From Alcanivoracaceae bacterium (GTDB lineage Bacteria > Pseudomonadota > Gammaproteobacteria > Xanthomonadales > Marinicellaceae): 37,698 nt of DNA. The stretch spans positions 1 to 37,698 of the forward strand of contig JAESTH010000196.1 of NCBI GenBank assembly GCA_016763695.1, read 5' to 3'. The notes under the pieces are model-generated. The model saw only the letters and a program-made list of their open reading frames with translations. It was not told the origin of the DNA and did no database searches. Shown here piece by piece: positions 37,001-37,698 of this stretch. A program made the position numbers and the translations under genes. The first letter of the stretch is position 1; the number at the start of each line of letters is the position of its first letter.

Positions 37001-37698
37001 GCGCCACTAGCACCACCAGTGACTTGGCAGACACTAACAGCAAGCTCTTCAAAAGCATTGAATGTTAATGTCCTCCCGCAACCAACATCTACGGGTTCTG
37101 GTGATTGGGATTATGTTTGCCAGTTTGCATTGAACCTTAAAGAAGCGGATAATAACTCTTACCAAAACTTTGTCGAAGGTTTGCTTGTGTGGGCACTCTA
37201 TGCACTAACCAATCCTACGACATCATCAACTTATGAGAGTGTTATAGGCACAAATAGTGGCACTAGCACGAAAATCACCCTAGATCAGGTAAAAGCTTTT
37301 ACAACGGCGTTGAATAATAAACCGATTAATGCAGATAATCCTTATAACTATGATTCTGTTAAACCTTCTATTGGGGATGTGCAAGCACTTTTTTATCAGG
37401 CGACTGCTAATACTGCGTTGTTTGCAGCCACAATTATAGCGCCAACTGCTCCAGCATCAACCTATAGGGCCGTATTTTTCCCTATCTTGCCTAGCACCAC
37501 AGTGACGGTAACATCTAGTAAAGAGTCAACTCAATCAGCACCTACAACTGAACCTGCTGCTCCAGCAGCAGATATCATTACTTATCAACAAAATATTTTT
37601 ATCGAGTTCATTATTCTTACAATAAGTAATGCCATGAGCAAGGCTGAAGAACTCGAAGCATTTGATACTAAAGGAAATTCAACGGCATATGATGTCAT
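34058..37698 (+). CDS. giant protein B, unknown function, continues beyond window
   Basis: The frame is open from ATG 34058 (which overlaps the nuclease stop as TAATG) to the last base: at least 1213 residues, 3' end missing. No signal peptide or membrane helix. Long runs of alternating residues and repeated GxL/SxS patterns suggest stacked beta sheets. Landmarks: GDFSFNIGFPYNLDF, GAGGFYFAKLNG, IGVGFRVGRAIAFHKGPL, then a His-rich strand (LFSIHIHCHFSTTFH), and a Ser/Thr/Pro/Ala linker near 37500-37570. These recall the DUF6603-type giant proteins of bacteria and fungi, which is a low-confidence memory-based match. Distinct from protein A in sequence, but similar in style. Confidence 0.75.
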   Translation, partial: MVSQKIDLNKMLKAVINTGAKLSLGSEVYAAAFKIADNPNAELATATVTFQTPLIVTSLSNVAGLFSGQSISSLIPSGSIPIKDIDMIAIESVGFVLATKIGEIVQLRVKLGFNPKGKPPGYQWTIFKVDDDKIDFNLSLDSINVVWTSSPNSSGIFMATVNGEVVVKNPKHPKTGTLSLDASMTFPGLTVNVGQVAGTTIDLGTFFTSLGLSEMKIADNITLKNFDFSAVPVNKSFSVYGELGTADGKPLTLVTNPVSGDPAIISIDELALGFSYSSGAQGHINASFIFLGKLVLDISADMNTNNHSWDFSGNINIPGTCINLGISPNSKGGYAVPLGTLVTKLFPTIARYIPSSLNDLSISILLIDYSYAKGAASNSTYKFQGGLDGQWSLGGDDIKADVEVTLTNDLKEVSADFIMDGFDFNLKCDFGTSDTITASIEDEIDGQKLNVSGTLKDNKNADPPNKTASMSITSLPSLGTLMAWFVKKVTNDPYFILPDPWSTLLNEINFDSVLKDLSFEIEIVPPHDQVTTTQKIVSCVLTPPPGHNTIFGITIKNIKLGYDTLQKTKGKSGLTFVIDLKSKLPFLDISTVKWDPVTERPPAVPGKGTSILDIELLALGQHITFNPLYKPAKGKFIVPPKTVQEAVTDLQLAVNSLSGTSSPAMIFAKDGGWLVGAHAVFLGQADVQFIFDDPEMYGLRVEVNKGKNTTLNKLAGLIAEILYRKVSETVGEYEGFLTLPTKLRKMQFGNAFLTLPSISVSIYTNGDFSFNIGFPYNLDFSHSFSVIADSFTGAGGFYFAKLNGLHPKVLPKATNGNFNPITEIGVGFRVGRAIAFHKGPLSASASIVLEALFQGVFAKFSLSDGDGDAEYYNIHAALEIVGHIQGKINFAIIQASLNVTAFIRVDATLIAYEPTEVSVTASIDVSITVSIDLGLFSIHIHCHFSTTFHTQATLGSLNQGAPPWNVSSGANKVLIPNLLEVAPLAPPVTWQTLTASSSKALNVNVLPQPTSTGSGDWDYVCQFALNLKEADNNSYQNFVEGLLVWALYALTNPTTSSTYESVIGTNSGTSTKITLDQVKAFTTALNNKPINADNPYNYDSVKPSIGDVQALFYQATANTALFAATIIAPTAPASTYRAVFFPILPSTTVTVTSSKESTQSAPTTEPAAPAADIITYQQNIFIEFIILTISNAMSKAEELEAFDTKGNSTAYDV

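Overview
The window is AT-rich DNA from a Gram-negative bacterium, most likely a gammaproteobacterium. The supporting genes are an RND efflux pair with an OmpR-type two-component system, TrkH, a ZnuA/ZnuB pair with an outer-membrane porin, and a proteobacterial hydroxyproline pathway. The species cannot be named from sequence alone. Genes are tightly packed in places, but the window also holds several decayed genes and small repeats.

Region 1 (1-5.5 kb): the end of a TPR protein; deoB (phosphopentomutase); an unrecognised membrane-anchored protein; a decayed 166-bp copy of the 3' part of deoB; a small membrane protein; and an OPT-family oligopeptide transporter. Region 2 (5.5-12.3 kb): a sensor kinase and response regulator diverge from an RND adaptor and pump. 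The shared promoter region carries a direct repeat that suits OmpR-type control.

Region 3 (12.3-21.9 kb): a hydroxyproline-use regulon. It holds an M24 (Xaa-Pro type) peptidase, a secreted zinc metalloprotease, a DadA-like FAD dehydrogenase broken by one in-frame stop, the pyrroline-hydroxycarboxylate deaminase (DHDPS family), 4-hydroxyproline epimerase, 2-oxoglutarate-semialdehyde dehydrogenase and a GntR/FCD regulator. The same palindromic operator core, TTGTATACAA, lies in both divergent promoter regions (13.6 and 17.6 kb), which ties the two proteases to the catabolic genes. The picture is release of hydroxyproline from collagen-like peptides and its conversion to 2-oxoglutarate.

Region 4 (21.9-28.4 kb): the potassium transporter TrkH; a metal uptake operon (small DUF2946-like protein, porin, ZnuA, ZnuB) with no ATPase gene in the window; a LysR regulator; and next to it a fragment of a pirin gene. 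A palindromic repeat element occurs at 16.1 and 23.4 kb. At the first site it supplies the stop codon of the metalloprotease gene.

Region 5 (28.8 kb to the end): a tightly coupled operon of a short leader ORF, a 1224-residue protein of unknown function, an endonuclease/exonuclease/phosphatase-fold enzyme, and a second giant protein of at least 1213 residues that runs off the window. The two giants have no signal peptide and look beta-rich. This is the best candidate for an undescribed system.
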